This document shows positions 38,365 through 51,568 of a DNA stretch of 64,000 nt, in pieces. A program made the translations under genes and the position numbers. The notes under the pieces were generated by a model. The model was given only the letters and a program-made list of their open reading frames with translations, searched no databases and was not told the DNA's origin. The stretch covers positions 269,636 to 333,635 of the forward strand of contig CABFPE010000134.1 in NCBI GenBank assembly GCA_900660155.1, read 5' to 3'. The DNA comes from Hofstenia miamia (taxonomy: Eukaryota; Xenacoelomorpha; Acoela; Hofsteniidae). Each line of letters begins with the position of its first letter. The first letter of the stretch is position 1.

Positions 38365-40734
38365 TTAAAAACATTATATAATCCTAATCTAGCTACTTCG
38401 ATATTTATTTTAAAAATAGATCTGAATGGGGTCGCGGTTTAATGATACTAATTCCCAAATTTTTAAAATCAAAAAGGAGAGAAGATTTAGAATTGAATCA
38501 TGAAATTTTCGAAAATATGTGGATTGAATTAGAATCTATCTCAAATTCCTACAACAACCAGCTCATAAACATTTGCTATAATCCAAATAAAAATTTTATC
38601 TCTGAATTTTATAACCACAAAATTGAAGAAATTGAATATGCCATTTTTGAAAATAAATTTGTTAATATCTTAGGAGATTTCAATTCCAATTACTTAAATT
38701 CTGTTGAATCAAAGCGAATTGATCATATTTGTAATATTTTCGGTTTTCAAACTATTAATAAGACCAATCCAACTAGAATTTCTAATTTAATTGATTATTT
38801 TCTATCCGATAGTTGTAATAAATATAAAACGTATATGTTTGAATCATATAGTGATCACAATCTCTGCGTTTATGTTAGTAACCATAAGTTTGGAACAAAA
38901 ACTAGGAAGGTTGTTTATTCTAGGGACTTAAACAATTTTAATGATCAAAAATTTATTGACCTTTTGAAAAACATATGCTTTGATCTAATCTACAGTTTTA
39001 ATGATGCCGATAGAACGTTGAAATTTATCATACGTGAAAGCACCAAAGCCTTAAATCAAGTAGCGCCGCTGCCAACCAAATAAATTAGCACTAAATTAAG
39101 GCCAGTGATTACCGAACCCCGTGATTCCGACTTGATTAAAGAACAGATAATTAAGAAACATAAACTCTTTGAACTTGCGAAATCGAATCCCATCAATTTT
39201 AATTGGACCAATTATAAGCACGCTAAACAATTAATCAAAAAGAGCTGCAAATCTAGGTACGAAACTAAGGTAAAGGGTTACTTCAAACGCTTAAAAAAAT
39301 CTAACCAAAGATGGAATTTTCTTAATAAAAGCATTGGCAAAACTAAAGGGCTAATTATTCACATTGAAGAAATAAAGCATGATAATATGACGTACAAAAA
39401 TAAGAAGGATATTGCAAATATTTTAAACAGAAATTTTGAAAATATGGGTAAATGCAATTTTAAATTCGAAAAAAATGGAAACTTTTTATCTCAACAACCT
39501 GTTATACGAAGGAAGCAGTCTCATTTCAACTTAATTTCATATCACGATCTTCGAAATGTAGTAAATAACTAGATACTAATAAATCTTGTGGATCCAGCAA
39601 CCTACCGCTTTGGATAATTAAAAAATATTTTTATATTTTTGGTGAATACCTACTTGTAGCATTTAGCCAAAGTATTATAAAAAAGAAGAACTACTAGATC
39701 CCATGAACTATCGACAGCTTAGCATAACACACACTTTCTCAAAAATATTTGAAAAACTTCTAACTGCACAAATGTACAAGTTTATTAATGACAATAAAAT
39801 TTTATCAAGTAATCAGTTTGGATTTCGACCTAAGTTCAGTACATCTGATGCGATTTTATCAATCACAGAAAAGATTAAAATAAATACAAATCAAAATTTG
39901 TTCACAACAGTGGCCCTACTTGATTTAATTAAAGCATTTAACTCAATGAATTTGGACATTTTAAAACAAAAGTTAAGGCGACTAGGTTTCAGTTTCAATG
40001 CACTAAATTTTATTATAAGTTTCTTAAGCAATCGCAAACAGCGAGTTAAAATCAACCATATTTTTTCAGAGTATGCTACTAAAAATCTTGGTGTGTCCCA
40101 AGGAACTGTATTAGGACCCATTCTATTTGCATTATACGTAAATGATATTTCAAAATCCTTGACAAATGGAACTATTTACCAATACGCAGATGATACTTGC
40201 ATATTACGAACAGCAAATACGTTCATCATTAGCAAAAATGTTTCACTGGGCATTTAGAACACTTAATTATATTGAAAGACATGAATCCATAACGCAATTA
40301 AGATCATCATATGATATCTTGGCCCCGAGTTACTTTATTCAGCATCAATCTTTATGTATGATTCACAAATTTATTCATGAATTAAGTTCATTAAGTTTTC
40401 TTAATAACTACATCAAAATCAATAAAAGAAGTAAGACACTTTTTAGCATCAATAATCGTCAAGATTCATTTTCTTTTAAATGTTCATTCAATCTTATCGA
40501 ATGATTTAAGTATAAAATGTGAGAAAAACTATAAACACTTCAAGAAAAAAATAAAACAATGTTTATTAAATAGGCAAACATTATTGGGCATAGATAATAA
40601 ACTCAACGCATGGACGAATTACTTTTAAAACTGCCTTTAATTAAGATTGCAAATTTAAATAGTTTTGTAAATATTTTTGTCATGTGTTAGTTTATAGTTT
40701 TCATATACATTTAAGCAATAAATTTGCTTCGACT
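38365..40734 (+). mobile_element. LINE family A, copy A2 (longest)
   Basis: Endonuclease at 38442-39083: INICYNPN, NILGDFNSNYLN, RIDHI and YSDHNLCVY (the S-D-H motif). Linker at 39105-39572 (ELAKSNPINFNWTNYKHAK). Reverse transcriptase at 39703-40240: SSNQFGFRPKFSTSDAILS, VALLDLIKAFNSM, LGVSQGTVLGPILFALYV and QYADDTCI. Right after QYADDTC a deletion removes the palm-to-thumb segment found in A0 and A1. The C-terminal tail follows (FRTLNYIERHES, DNKLNAWTNYF-stop at about 40629). The 3' end AATAAATTTGCTTCGACTC runs into (TTA)n. Inactive. Confidence 0.88.
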
Positions 40735-40764
40735 CTTATTATTATTATTATTATTATTATTATT
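40735..40764. repeat. (TTA)n tail of LINE A2
   Basis: Pure triplet tail in which the next LINE copy begins. Confidence 0.9.
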
Positions 40765-41216
40765 TATAAAAGGTGGCAATGTTCTTTCACCATTGTACTT
40801 TATCGAATATCAAACTCTTTGTATGATACACAAGTATGTACATAATTCAAAATCTAAACACTTTTTAAGCAATTATATCAAAACCAGTAATAGAAACGAC
40901 AATTTGCATAGTAGTATTAATCGTCCAGATTCATTTTCATTTAAAGCTTCTAGATTATGGAATGACTTAAATCTCGAAATAAAAAAGGAACAAAATTATA
41001 AACATTTTAGAAGAAAAATTAAAAAAATTTTGTTATCCAAACAATCACTATTAGGAATATCAAACAAATTAAGCGCATGGACAGATTTCATTTAACATTT
41101 GAAATTTACGCCCTTTAAGTAAGTGTGCATATTATTAATTTTGTAAATATACATGTATATTAGTTTGTAGAATTTGTTTGTTTGTTTTGTTTATTTTAGC
41201 AATAAATTTGCTTGAC
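40765..41216 (+). mobile_element. LINE family A, copy A3 (3' fragment)
   Basis: Severely 5'-truncated copy starting immediately after the (TTA)n of A2. It encodes only the C-terminal tail: SPLYFIEYQTLCMIHKYVHN, RPDSFSFKASRLWNDLN and GISNKLSAWTDFI-stop. It ends with AATAAATTTGCTTGACTC and (TTA)n. Its frame is open, so it is probably younger than A0 to A2. Confidence 0.85.
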
Positions 41217-41218
41217 TC

Positions 41219-41282
<64 letters not shown>
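41217..41282. repeat. (TTA)n tail of LINE A3
   Basis: About 22 uninterrupted triplets; length and purity suggest recent origin. Confidence 0.92.
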
Positions 41283-41283
<1 letters not shown>

Positions 41284-43799
41284 AACTAGCATATTATAAT
41301 TCGACTCGCAATAAGCATGGAAAATTCTGTGCTCAACAAACTGTGACTATCAGTTATGGTACTTAAGGTGCGGTGTTCAATCAAGATCATATTTATCTTG
41401 AGTAATATTGGACAAGAATAGCAAGTCATGTAATTCAAGATAGAAATGGGATAACTTAGCAAACAATTCTGTAATCACATTTTTTTGCCTGTTGACTCAA
41501 TATCCACTTAGTTTTTTTTCAACAGCAGCCATGGCACTCTGTTTGCATTCCAACACTATATGTATATGTAAGTATTGTGATGATGTGAGCCTTATACATA
41601 TTAAGTTATGTGTATTTCAAATACGATTTTTTCAAAATATAAATTATCAATATAATGTTGAAAAAATTAACTTGATTTGCGTTAAAACATTATTGAAAAT
41701 ACTTAAAGTGTTTGACAGCAGGGAAAAATTCATGTTCGGTACGGGTAAAATATTCGGGTAATGATGGGTACATTTATTTTTTGACGAGTTCTAACTAGTG
41801 CTCGGCGGTCGTGAAAAATAACTTTTGAGCTTAGCTGGCTGTTGGTTGTAAGTCTTTGGCCGTAATGCTTTAGACGTTGCCGGCGGTTAGCCGTGTTTTT
41901 TTGCCATAGTCGGCGTTTTTACTACTACTAAGTGAAGTACTACAATTTTCAATAGAACTATTAAAAAAAGTTCATAGTTCAAACAATTAAAGAAAATGGT
42001 CAAAGTGACTAAGTTTTAAAAGCAAAATACCAAAAAAATCATGAAAATAAATTGGTCATAATAATATTAAAAAATGACTCTTAGCCGGGATTTTGGCCGC
42101 AGAATGCTCCCACATATCACTAATACCCACACCTGAGCATAGTTTTCATTATCATTGTTAAATACTAACAAATTATAAACTAAAAAATTTATGTTGTTTC
42201 AAGATTCAATTTAAAAAAAATTGCAACTATTAGTATATTAAAAAAGCAGAATAGACATAGAGTACCTTAATATTTAAATAACGCTTTTTGTAAAACAAAT
42301 TTGATATTTGCTCATCCACTCAAAACTACTAGAGTTTAAACATTTTGTTTGGGTAAAGTTCTATCCTAACGATAATTGAATGATAGATTAGTCAATTTCA
42401 TTTGCATTCAAAAACTTTACTTGTCTTCTTTTATTGACAAGCTAATTGAAATGAGTTCTTAGATTTTCAAAGAGAAATCCCAATATAGCTTCCATAAAAG
42501 TTTTCAATTTTGCAACATAATCTTTCTAAATTTTACTCCTATTATACCCGTTACTCGTTCCTGCCAGTATCCGCGAGTAGCGCTCGTACCAGCAATGTCC
42601 TAGTCCAACCCGGTCCGCCACATGTCCATTTCGGTTAGAGATCTGTCATCAAAATAAAGCATTCTAAATTATATTCATTAATTAAAGTAAGGCGTTATAT
42701 TAGATACATATGCAGTCGCGATTAACTTTTGAAATTTTCTGGATAAATGAGAAGCTGCTTTTTTATTGATAAACGATTCATTTCTCAAACATATTCCAAT
42801 TTCGTAAATGGATTTTAATATAAGAATATACATATAAATTATCGCTAAAGCTTTATGATTAGTAAAATATATTTTTAAATAGTTTTAGAATATTTTCTTA
42901 CAAACTACATGAGTGAGTAAGACGTATATATAATGCACCATTGACAATGGATTTAATGCAATAGAGAGAAGAACTGCCTAAAATCGTGAATACACATTTA
43001 TCTTTAACGTCTTGAGAATAAACCTACCGTCCAAAAACATCTGGTTCATTTAGCCTCACGCAGGGTCAGCTTTAGCCTGCACGGGGCCTGGTGCAAACTA
43101 TGAACTATAAGTAAAATAAAAAGTTATTATAATGGGGGATTAACGCCTTATTTAGTTGTTGTAAAGCTGCATGGATCTTTGCTTGCTTATGCTTTTGTTG
43201 GGAAATTATATAGCTTGCAAAATATATATTATTATATAATGTTTGCTCGATAGTTATAGATCATTGTTTATCAGTTCAAAATCAAAACGCCATTCGAGTA
43301 AGTGTATTATATTTTTAGGAATCATTTTGTATATTAAAGTATCTTTAAGCCAATTTGAAGAAATTAAACGTTTAGAGAATAATACCAAACCTTAGAGTTT
43401 CTTTAAATCACTTTAATGCAAATCACTGTATCGAATAATTTAAAGCATCTGTAAGTTACTTCAAAGAAAATCATTGTTTCACAAACTTTAAAGTATAATC
43501 AAGAGAATTATTGGAACCTTAATGATTTTGTTGATATCATTTCCTTCGGTATATTGTATGTATGCACTAAGTGGCCTGAATTTCAAAGCCTAGTTTTACA
43601 TCGTCCTGTGTCTTAACAAATTTAATTAGTATTATTGAAGTAATATTTGAAGTTCGTTTTTTGCCATTTTTATCAGTATTATTATTATTAAAAAATAGGT
43701 ACTGCTCTCATGGAAAGGTTAGACAAAGGGAATCATTTATGATATTCTAGTATTCCGTAATATCAGTAATTAAAAGTTCATAGATAAGTGTAACACATT
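41283..43799. other. AT-rich intergenic DNA
   Basis: No gene recognised. GC-richer islands at 41795-41900, 42540-42635 and 43060-43095 look like ends of old DNA transposons. CTAGTGCTCGGCGG at 41798 and its weak inverse near 42130 might be a hAT-type pair, but no target duplication was found. Confidence 0.4.
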
Positions 43800-43905
43800 A
43801 GAGTGCACGCGGTAGGAAAAATTGTCAAAATTTATCACATGTCGTCTAGTTAAATGGGTGTAGAATAAGAGCGATACATATATATATATATATATAAATA
43901 TATAC

Positions 43906-43955
<50 letters not shown>

Positions 43956-44061
43956 GTATATATTTATATATATATATATATATGTATCGCTCTTATTCTA
44001 CACCCATTTAACTAGACGACATGTGATAAATTTTGACAATTTTTCCTACCGCGTGCACTCT
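43800..44061. repeat. Perfect 262 bp palindrome
   Basis: Two 131 bp arms are exact reverse complements, starting AGAGTGCACGCGGTAGGAAA and meeting in a (TA)n centre at 43930/43931. The right arm ends at the N at 44062. Probably a fold-back assembly or cloning artefact; a genuine hairpin element is possible. Confidence 0.95.
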
Positions 44062-44062
44062 N
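44062..44062. other. Assembly gap, 1 N
   Basis: Sits exactly at the end of the palindrome at 43800-44061. Confidence 0.99.
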
Positions 44063-45406
44063 AAATACTAATTTAACAATAAGCTACCCATTCTATTCAT
44101 TAAGATACAATTGGTTTTGTTCACATTTTCATAAAATTTCCTCCAAGCTTTTTAAGAAATTGAGAAATTCCTGAGCATTGGCACATCAACGGATGAATGT
44201 GTTCCTCCGATAGGGTGAAAATTTCTGATAAAAATTGTTCGTGTGCCGAAGTGTATAGCAACAGTTAACCAACACAGTTTCTTTTTCTATAGATAGACCA
44301 CATAGGATTCAAGTTTGTGAAAGGTGTGTCTTGTTTGGTCCAGGCCAGCCATGGTTTTAGAAATTAAATGAAGGATTTTAAATAAGTTTCTGAATGTAAG
44401 AAAACATCAAGCATTTAAAGAATTCTTAGCCAGCTTAAGGTTAGCGCAAATCATCAATGAAGACACTATAACTTCATCAAAATAACTTTCTTATAATTCA
44501 ATGCGAAAATTTAATAATTTTTAGAATTATTGTTTTTTTAATAAAACTGAACTTTAACAATACTAGTACCATCTGTTAAAACAATTAACCGTAATTAAAG
44601 ATAACAAATTCATGTTTACTTTTTAATGATTGCAAAATAATAAAATCTAAATCGATTCATGTGCTCGGCATAATTAAAGTAAACAGAACAAAAGTGTTTT
44701 CCTCAGCTAAATTTTTTGAAAATTGTAGTATTGATGTGGACATCACAGCGATATACATTTACTTTAGAATTATATTCATTTTTGAACAGGGCTTACTTAA
44801 AACAAAACTATTGACAAATTTGGGATGTCAAGTTCATCAGTATTGTTGTTTATTCATAAGCACGTAAAGCCACGTAAAATTTCAATTCCAAGGAACAAAT
44901 TCCGCAATGGAAAATGGTCATTGATTGTTTCCAGGGTTTAATTATTATTCTTACTTCATACAAAATCTAATTGTAGAAAGCACATTTCGAAACTTTATTA
45001 TAGTGATAATAATTTTTTTCTTATCCATTATTTAGTGAATATATAAATCTCCATATGATATTTTTGTTGGATTTCTTAACCTCATTGTGACAGTTGAATT
45101 AAAATTACTCATAAGGGTATTTTAAAATTTTTTTATTTAAACAAAAACTCGGTAATTTGCAAAAATTTCAGCAGCTGCATACCTCATTATGCTAATCAAG
45201 AAAATTCTAACATTTAATAAAAGATCTGTTACAATTAATTATGTCAAATTCTATCAACTGCTGTTGGATTCTGGGAATGAAATGCAATGAAGAGTCTTGC
45301 AACAATTGATAAAATAACTACTATGTAATCCACTGGTTATATAACGGCATGCATATACATAAATAAATACATATTTACTGTATATATGTACAAGACAAAT
45401 ACACTG
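44063..45406. other. AT-rich intergenic DNA
   Basis: No gene, element or repeat recognised. Confidence 0.5.
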
Positions 45407-45565
45407 TGACAAATTATTTGCTGAAATTACTAAGGATTTAAATGAGCCTCTACACCATCTAGTTCCTAATGAAAGAGACACAAATTATCCATTAAGGAAT
45501 TCTAGATTCTATATTTCAGTCTATAGAACAAAAAATAGCTTTGCTTCGATGAAATTAAGAATTGG
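45407..45565 (+). mobile_element. LINE C-terminal fragment, different family
   Basis: An open stretch in one plus-strand frame reads KLFAEITKDLNEPLHHLVPN and, after a few residues, YISVYRTKNSFASMKL. The pattern D-x-x-x-P-L-H-H-L-x-P and R-T-K/N-x-F-x-S is a common C-terminal tail of animal LINE proteins. Neither family A nor family B here has it. No tail or target site was found, so the boundaries are approximate. Confidence 0.4.
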
Positions 45566-45613
45566 ATATATAGACTATGGTGTTTTCCAGTTTTTATGTT
45601 GTTTATTTTTTGC

Positions 45614-45648
<35 letters not shown>

Positions 45649-45649
<1 letters not shown>

Positions 45650-45907
45650 CTCCCGCTCAATGTTTTTTTAAAATCATCATTACTGGGTTACCAAACACAA
45701 ATCTTTAAAATTTTGCAGGGTAGTGTCTCTTTAATTTACCTACCCATTTGGAAATATATTTAAGTTCGAGTGAATACTGAGGAAGCAATGGCCAAAAAAT
45801 AGATATTTCGGGGAAAAAGTACGATTCCCGCTAAATGCCTTAGAAATCTTGGACCGTTTCCCGCCAATTGTAAGGTTTTCTGCATTATCCATAACAAAAA
45901 GCGGGAA
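45649..45907. mobile_element. Possible TA-targeting MITE inside (TA)n
   Basis: About 258 bp bordered on both sides by TA repeats (45619-45648 and 45908-45925). Short inverted ends: CTCCCGCTCA and, from the right, TTCCCGCTTTT. The position fits insertion of a Tc1/mariner-type element into a TA run. Inverted repeats are short, so this is tentative. Confidence 0.4.
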
Positions 45908-46033
45908 TATATATATATATATATACTCTTTCAATAAGCCAAATCTAGCTCATTAATAAAAAGCTTTTTCTGACAATTCTTTCATGAGGATTGTTCTTAT
46001 CGAATATGATACGAAAAGTTTGGTGAAGTGTAA

Positions 46034-46181
46034 GGCCGCGCGCAAACGATACAACTTTTGTTGCGAAACGAATTAAGATAAGAAACCACATCGGAGGAAT
46101 TCAAATTATTTCAAAATTATCCAATCGCATTGTTCGCTATAATTGGTTTAGCAATGAAAGTTGTAGCGTTTGTGCTCTACC
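46034..46181. mobile_element. Harbinger-like short MITE
   Basis: A 148 bp element flanked by TAA (46031-46033 and 46182-46184). The inverted ends match imperfectly over about 30 bp: GGCCGCGCGCAAACGATACA and, from the right, GGTAGAGCACAAACGCTACA. Three-base TAA target fits PIF/Harbinger. Confidence 0.68.
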
Positions 46182-46228
46182 TAAGAAAACTCACACACTA
46201 ATTTAGCAATTTTTACAGAACGACCACT

Positions 46229-46550
46229 GGGCCTGTTACAAAATTCGGAGAGATGATTCAAGCAACGCATATCAGAATTTGGTCAAAAAAGTTAATTTTT
46301 GAGATACATATCCTTAAAAACCAACTTTTTCAAAACTTGAGTTCTTTATTTATGCTCATCCGACATAATTGAATTTTTGAATTTACGCTTTTTTTACTTC
46401 TAAGAAAAATTTTGTATTTTTTCTTAGCTCTAACATTTCTCTAGATTAAAAAAAAATCAATTCTTGTATCTTGTCAATCAATCGTTTTTAATCTCTGGTT
46501 AAAGAATCGATTTGTCCATCCTATATACTTCGAATTTTGTAACATGCACC
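46229..46550. mobile_element. MITE with GGGCCTGTTACAAAATTCG ends
   Basis: A 322 bp element. Ends: GGGCCTGTTACAAAATTCGG and, from the right, GGTGCATGTTACAAAATTCG. ACT stands at both sides (46226-46228 and 46551-46553), a possible three-base target duplication. Superfamily not determined. It lies 45 bp from the Harbinger-like element. Confidence 0.6.
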
Positions 46551-46553
46551 ACT

Positions 46554-48490
46554 ACCCATTAGTTTTATCCAATTATTTATATTATTATTTAATAATTATT
46601 TCAATTAATATACTATGTCTAATAAATGCAATTTAATCAATAATAAAATACTAGAATAGTTTTTATGAATTTGTTCTAAGAATAAATGCAGCATTTATTG
46701 ATGAAAAATTTCAAATAGTGTAGAAAGTAAAATAGCAGCAAATATTGCGAATTAGCCCTGCATGATTCGCTGGGTATCCTTTTAACCAAAGTTTGCAGGA
46801 TTAATTATATTTCATATGTAACATTTGCCTAATCTATGCACAGTTGCAAGAGGGATTTTCAGTTGTTTAAAAACATACAATTTGCAGCATAACATATTGC
46901 TTTTCTTAGTAAAGCACTGTTAAATTAAAATAATTCAATACGTGCGGAAATTTCCTTACAACGATCTTTCATGTTTCACTAAGGAAGTTCTTTTGATATA
47001 TTCATCTGTTCCATGAAAAAGTGAATAAATAATATATAGAAAAAACAGACGCCTGAAAGCTTATATATTTTTCAAAATTCAGTTATGTCTTTCAAATATA
47101 TTACTAAGAAAATGACCAATTTTAATAATCTTAGTAGGAAGATGACGTTTTTCTTGCTTTGCTAAGTTTTGAAGACTTAGTTCTGCTTTTAATTAACTTA
47201 AAATTCTCAACGCCATCTTTGGTGATCAAATGTGCCTTTTGGCTAACTGCTGTCACTTTATATTACTAGGTAAAAGTCATGTATAATAATGCTTTTGTAG
47301 TATTTTAAAACATGATGACCGCAATTTATGATTGAATTCTGATATAAAATGCGAAGTATTTTTATAAATTGAAAATTATTTTTACAATAAATTATTGAAT
47401 ATTACCGATTTCAACTTAAGTGCTTAATCGTTGCAAGTTTTTTTTCAGTTATTTCAAATGTTTTCCACAAACAGCTAGTATTTTTTTTATAATGAAAACC
47501 AGCAATTCACTGATTAAGTGCTCAAAGAAATATCAACGTGTATGACAGAGTAATGAACAGGCCACTCAATTAAGAATGAAAATCCAATATTCAATTGAAC
47601 TTGGTATTATTTATAACTTATAGCCACATCATGTATCTAATATCCAAGATCCATAACGACAATAATAACTTTATATAAAACCCTTCCTAAATGATGATGG
47701 TATTGCCCTTCTCATTCTCTCCAAATTTAATCAGCATTATATCTTACTGACATACTATGGAAAGAATTAAATTGAGTTCCATTTAATATATTATTCAATT
47801 AGCTAAATTGGTTGTCTCAAGTACTATATATAATTACAGGTAAATTAAATATAGTAAATACAAGTGCTCTTAGTCCGAACTTGACATAATTTTACAAAAC
47901 ATTACGTTAATTAGGCATATTTCATAAAGATATACAAAAACTTTTTAAATCATAAGTTTGCCTTTTGTTTTTTTATTGTAAAATACTTAATACAGAGCTA
48001 AGTATTTGAAGAGGAAAATAGTAGTTTTTTGAATTATGATTTTTCCAATTGTCGAAAAGCAATTTCGACAAATACTCTAGTGGGAATAAAAGGAAGACTG
48101 GGAAAGGGTAATCATTTTTTCTACCCAATTCTCTGAAGCTCACTGATAGGCCTCGAATCTCATAATGGGTTAGTTTTCAATCCACAACCTGGCCAGCCAA
48201 CCAGCAAAAAGATGAGGTAACATCGAGCAGGGGAAGATATCGACTATTGTAAATCTGGCACTGTACATCTGCGTTTCAAATATGTTCATGGAATAGGTTG
48301 TGATTGTATTTCTATAAATAAGTCACTTTTGTTCAAGCCGCATTTTTATAACAAAGCATGCTAATATTCTTAGTTGTCAAATTTTAATGAATAGACTTTA
48401 ATATGCAAGAGAACACAAAAGGACAAACTGCTATTGGCATAACCCTAAACAACCTAGCCATTTTTTTTTACTTGATAGTTACAAAAAAGT
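46554..48490. other. AT-rich intergenic DNA
   Basis: No gene recognised. Short exon-like bits at 47205-47260 (-) and 48190-48225 (+) have splice-like borders but too little length to support. Confidence 0.4.
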
Positions 48491-48494
48491 TTAA

Positions 48495-48719
48495 CACTAA
48501 AACCGCGAGCACTCTTTGAGAATATATTTACATCGGATGTTTCAAATGCGGAAATTATCGAATAGAATCAAAATTTCTACTAACAGCAAATTCAATCAGA
48601 TTATGAACATAATTGGAAGTATATACAACTGTAAGTGTTTTTGCTGAATGAATACTGAAAATACTAAAGCAAACAAAAAGGCTTAGGGGTCATTTTGACC
48701 TATCGTCGCGTTTTTAGTG
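48495..48719. mobile_element. piggyBac-like MITE, TTAACACTA family, copy 2
   Basis: A 225 bp element flanked by TTAA (48491-48494 and 48720-48723). Ends CACTAAAACCGCGA and, from the right, CACTAAAAACGCGA. Carries GGTCATTTTGACC near the right end, the same subterminal palindrome as the 7279 element. Confidence 0.78.
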
Positions 48720-48796
48720 TTAAACCTTCATGGCTCACTAAATAATAAAGATATCTCAAACCTGAAAGCACGAATGAATAGAGAATCCTCTCCTCT

Positions 48797-49010
48797 ATTG
48801 CTACGACTTCTGACTTTACGCTCTTGAAAGGTTCTTGAGAAACAAAGTAGGTCCGATAGTTGCCATGGGCTTTAGACCACTTTATTATCTGAGCAATAGG
48901 TAGGGGAATAATTTGAATGATTTTACATTCTATTGAAAAAAAAGTTAACAGGCAAGCACACTTATCCTTAGATGGGTGTAAATCCCAGGATTCTCAAATT
49001 ATTTACGAAT
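48797..49010 (-). repeat. Unclassified dispersed repeat D, copy 2
   Basis: Shares ACGACTTCTGACTTT, ACAAAGTAG and ATTATCTGA-x-CAATAGGTA with copy 1 at 23936-24210. The minus strand reads FENPGIYTHLRISVLAC and, after a spacer, LPIAQIIKWSKAHGNYRTYF and KSEVVA. The protein-level similarity to the other two copies argues for a coding ancestor. Unknown family. Confidence 0.48.
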
Positions 49011-51568
49011 GTAAACTAAACGGTTTGTGAATTACGGTCACAATAGGTTGTTTGGGGATACTGGTCAATTCTACTCATCACATTTTTCATTTATATGAGA
49101 CGTAAATATGAAGTGATATCTACATCATCACAAAAGAATGTTCTTTTGCTGCGCAATATACATTTGATGCACTTGCACTATTATTTCATATATGTTCTGG
49201 ATAACCTCTTTCTCAATCTATTTTGTCTATATCCTATTTTTGATTTGTTCGGTGTTACATGATTTTTGTTAAAATATTATATTAGCAATATTTGATCTAT
49301 GTCCAAATTGTGTACACATGAAGACCCACACTAGTATACTAAAGAGCCAAGCGAAATAAAAACGGGTCGATAGCCACTTTCCTCTAAGGATAGAACCAGC
49401 CACCTGCAGCAGGACCATGAAAATCTGGGGTTTGGGAAAAAATTAATCTTTCAACAAGGTAATTTTTTGAAGTGAGATAATAATTGTATTTACCAATATA
49501 CAATCTCCCATTGGTTTTGTTTTAGGTTGAGTGATTCTATTTTTGATTGTTTATTTTTCTTGGAACTAGCTGTGTAACACACCGAAGGCCATAAAAATCG
49601 ACTTCTCAGACTTACATTTCTATTTGCAATTTATGTACATATTTCTAAACAGGTTGGTAAATGACTTTGATTTTTCGTCATATATTTCAATCGAGTGGCA
49701 TATGCAGGAAACTATATCTGTGTTTCCACAACCGTAACCTATTGACCACACTTAAGTTTTAAGCTAGAATTGAAGTTACTATTTTGGGATGAAATTTTAA
49801 AAAAATTCGATCCATCTAAAAGCTGCTCGGATCAGCTTATAATATAATTTATTTCGACATATAAATTCAAAAACTGGTAGTCTAGTTATTCAATTAGGGA
49901 AAGACGCAACAGTCAATTTCCGAGTCTTTCTTCGGAGTAAACCAAAGATTTGTAAACCGTATTATTCAAACGTCTAAAAGCAAGTCTTTTTGCTTTTAAG
50001 GTGGAATCTGTCGTCACATGAACACCTAAAAAATGAAGCGGATTTGGTTTTGTGGAGATAATGCACAAATAAAAACTGTTCATTAAGAAAATCTACGAAG
50101 CGCGGACAAGAGCTATATTGGCACAATCTTGTCTCATTTAATCGTATGAAACATGATCTCATTTGGTCCCATTGCATAACTTCTATTTTTTCAAAAATTA
50201 GCAAAATTAATGCTAACCTTCTGAAATATGTGGTCTCTTTTATGAACCCAGTCTCATAATAGAGACAGTCCTTTGAGAAATTTAGTCGCAGGTCCTAGTA
50301 CCGTGGTACTGAAAGTAGTAAATCTGATGGACTACATTTAATTAGTAGCTTTCCCTAGATAATTTAACATATTTATTACTTCCGCGATTTGGATTTTTGG
50401 TGTGTTATTATTTAATTTTTTCAACTTGGACGCCATTCATGCAGATGCCCTCTTGTATTCTGGTCCCAGCCCGTCAACTTGTAAAGGCTTTTTCAATCTA
50501 GTACAGTGAGAAACCAGTACCAGTTCGGTAATTTTATTTTTGATCCTGTGCGAAGATTAAAGGTGTTAAAAATCAAGTTGAATAAACAAGGGAATTATTT
50601 CAAACAAAACCTAAAATAATCACGGCTTGGCGATTTGTTAAAAACATAAGCTATAATGAATCAATAAATATAGTTAAAACCGAGATTTGCTGCAAAATTT
50701 TATCCACATATTCAATATAATGAACAAGTTTTTTCCACATTTGAGGCGTTACCACATGAAAAATTAGCTTACAATTCAATGGTTGGCCCAACACATAAGT
50801 GTTTTTACATGCAATAAACTGTAATAGTTGTATAGAAATGCTATATCTTGAAGCAAAAAACTTACATATACATTTCTGCAGGTTGAATATACATCCAATG
50901 ATTGGTAAATGTTTTGTTTATTATTAATGGTTTCATTTTTTGATGAAATATTTACACAATATCAAACAAAGCAAGTAGCTTCAATAACTGTGTAGATCAG
51001 TAAAGTCACTACTTCTTTGCATTGATTTCTTAAGGCAAGTTCTTATATCAAATGCTAGCTTCTGTGTAAAGGCCTTAATTTTGTAGGTTTGCAGCAAATC
51101 ACAATGGCCATGTCTCAATAGAAAAAATTTTCTGTTAAAACTGCCCATTGTTAAATACTTGGTAGAAAGTATATATTTAATAAATTTGAAATCATATAGA
51201 AAATGTATAAATATTTTTTATATTGCAGAGAAATTTCATTGTTTGATCAATTAGCTTACTGTAAGCATGTATGGAATCATTGATATAATGCCCAACCATT
51301 CTCTTTATTTCTTAACACTCAAACAAAATTGCATTGAAACCGATTTACAAAATGCGAATGAATTATAAGAAAATATTTCAAAATATGTAAACTTGTTACT
51401 TACAAATAGAAAAGGAGCATAGGTAATGGAGAGAACAGACTATTTTTTCAAGTTTGCTGATACAACTGTTTCCAATGTATCCAGTTTGCTTGATTTTCAT
51501 TGGCTGGGATCTAATATTATTTGCTGTTGTTAGACGCAACAGTTTTCACAATCTAGTTCTTCATCAAA
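49011..51568. other. AT-rich DNA upstream of the signal-peptide exon
   Basis: No gene recognised. A promoter for the plus-strand model would be within the last few hundred bases; only an inverted CCAAT-type word near 51500 can be pointed out. Confidence 0.4.

Noticed and set aside
45254-45481. 75-codon minus-strand frame
   Set aside because: The plus strand of the same stretch carries a LINE-tail pattern (EPLHHLVPN), so the minus frame is a shadow.
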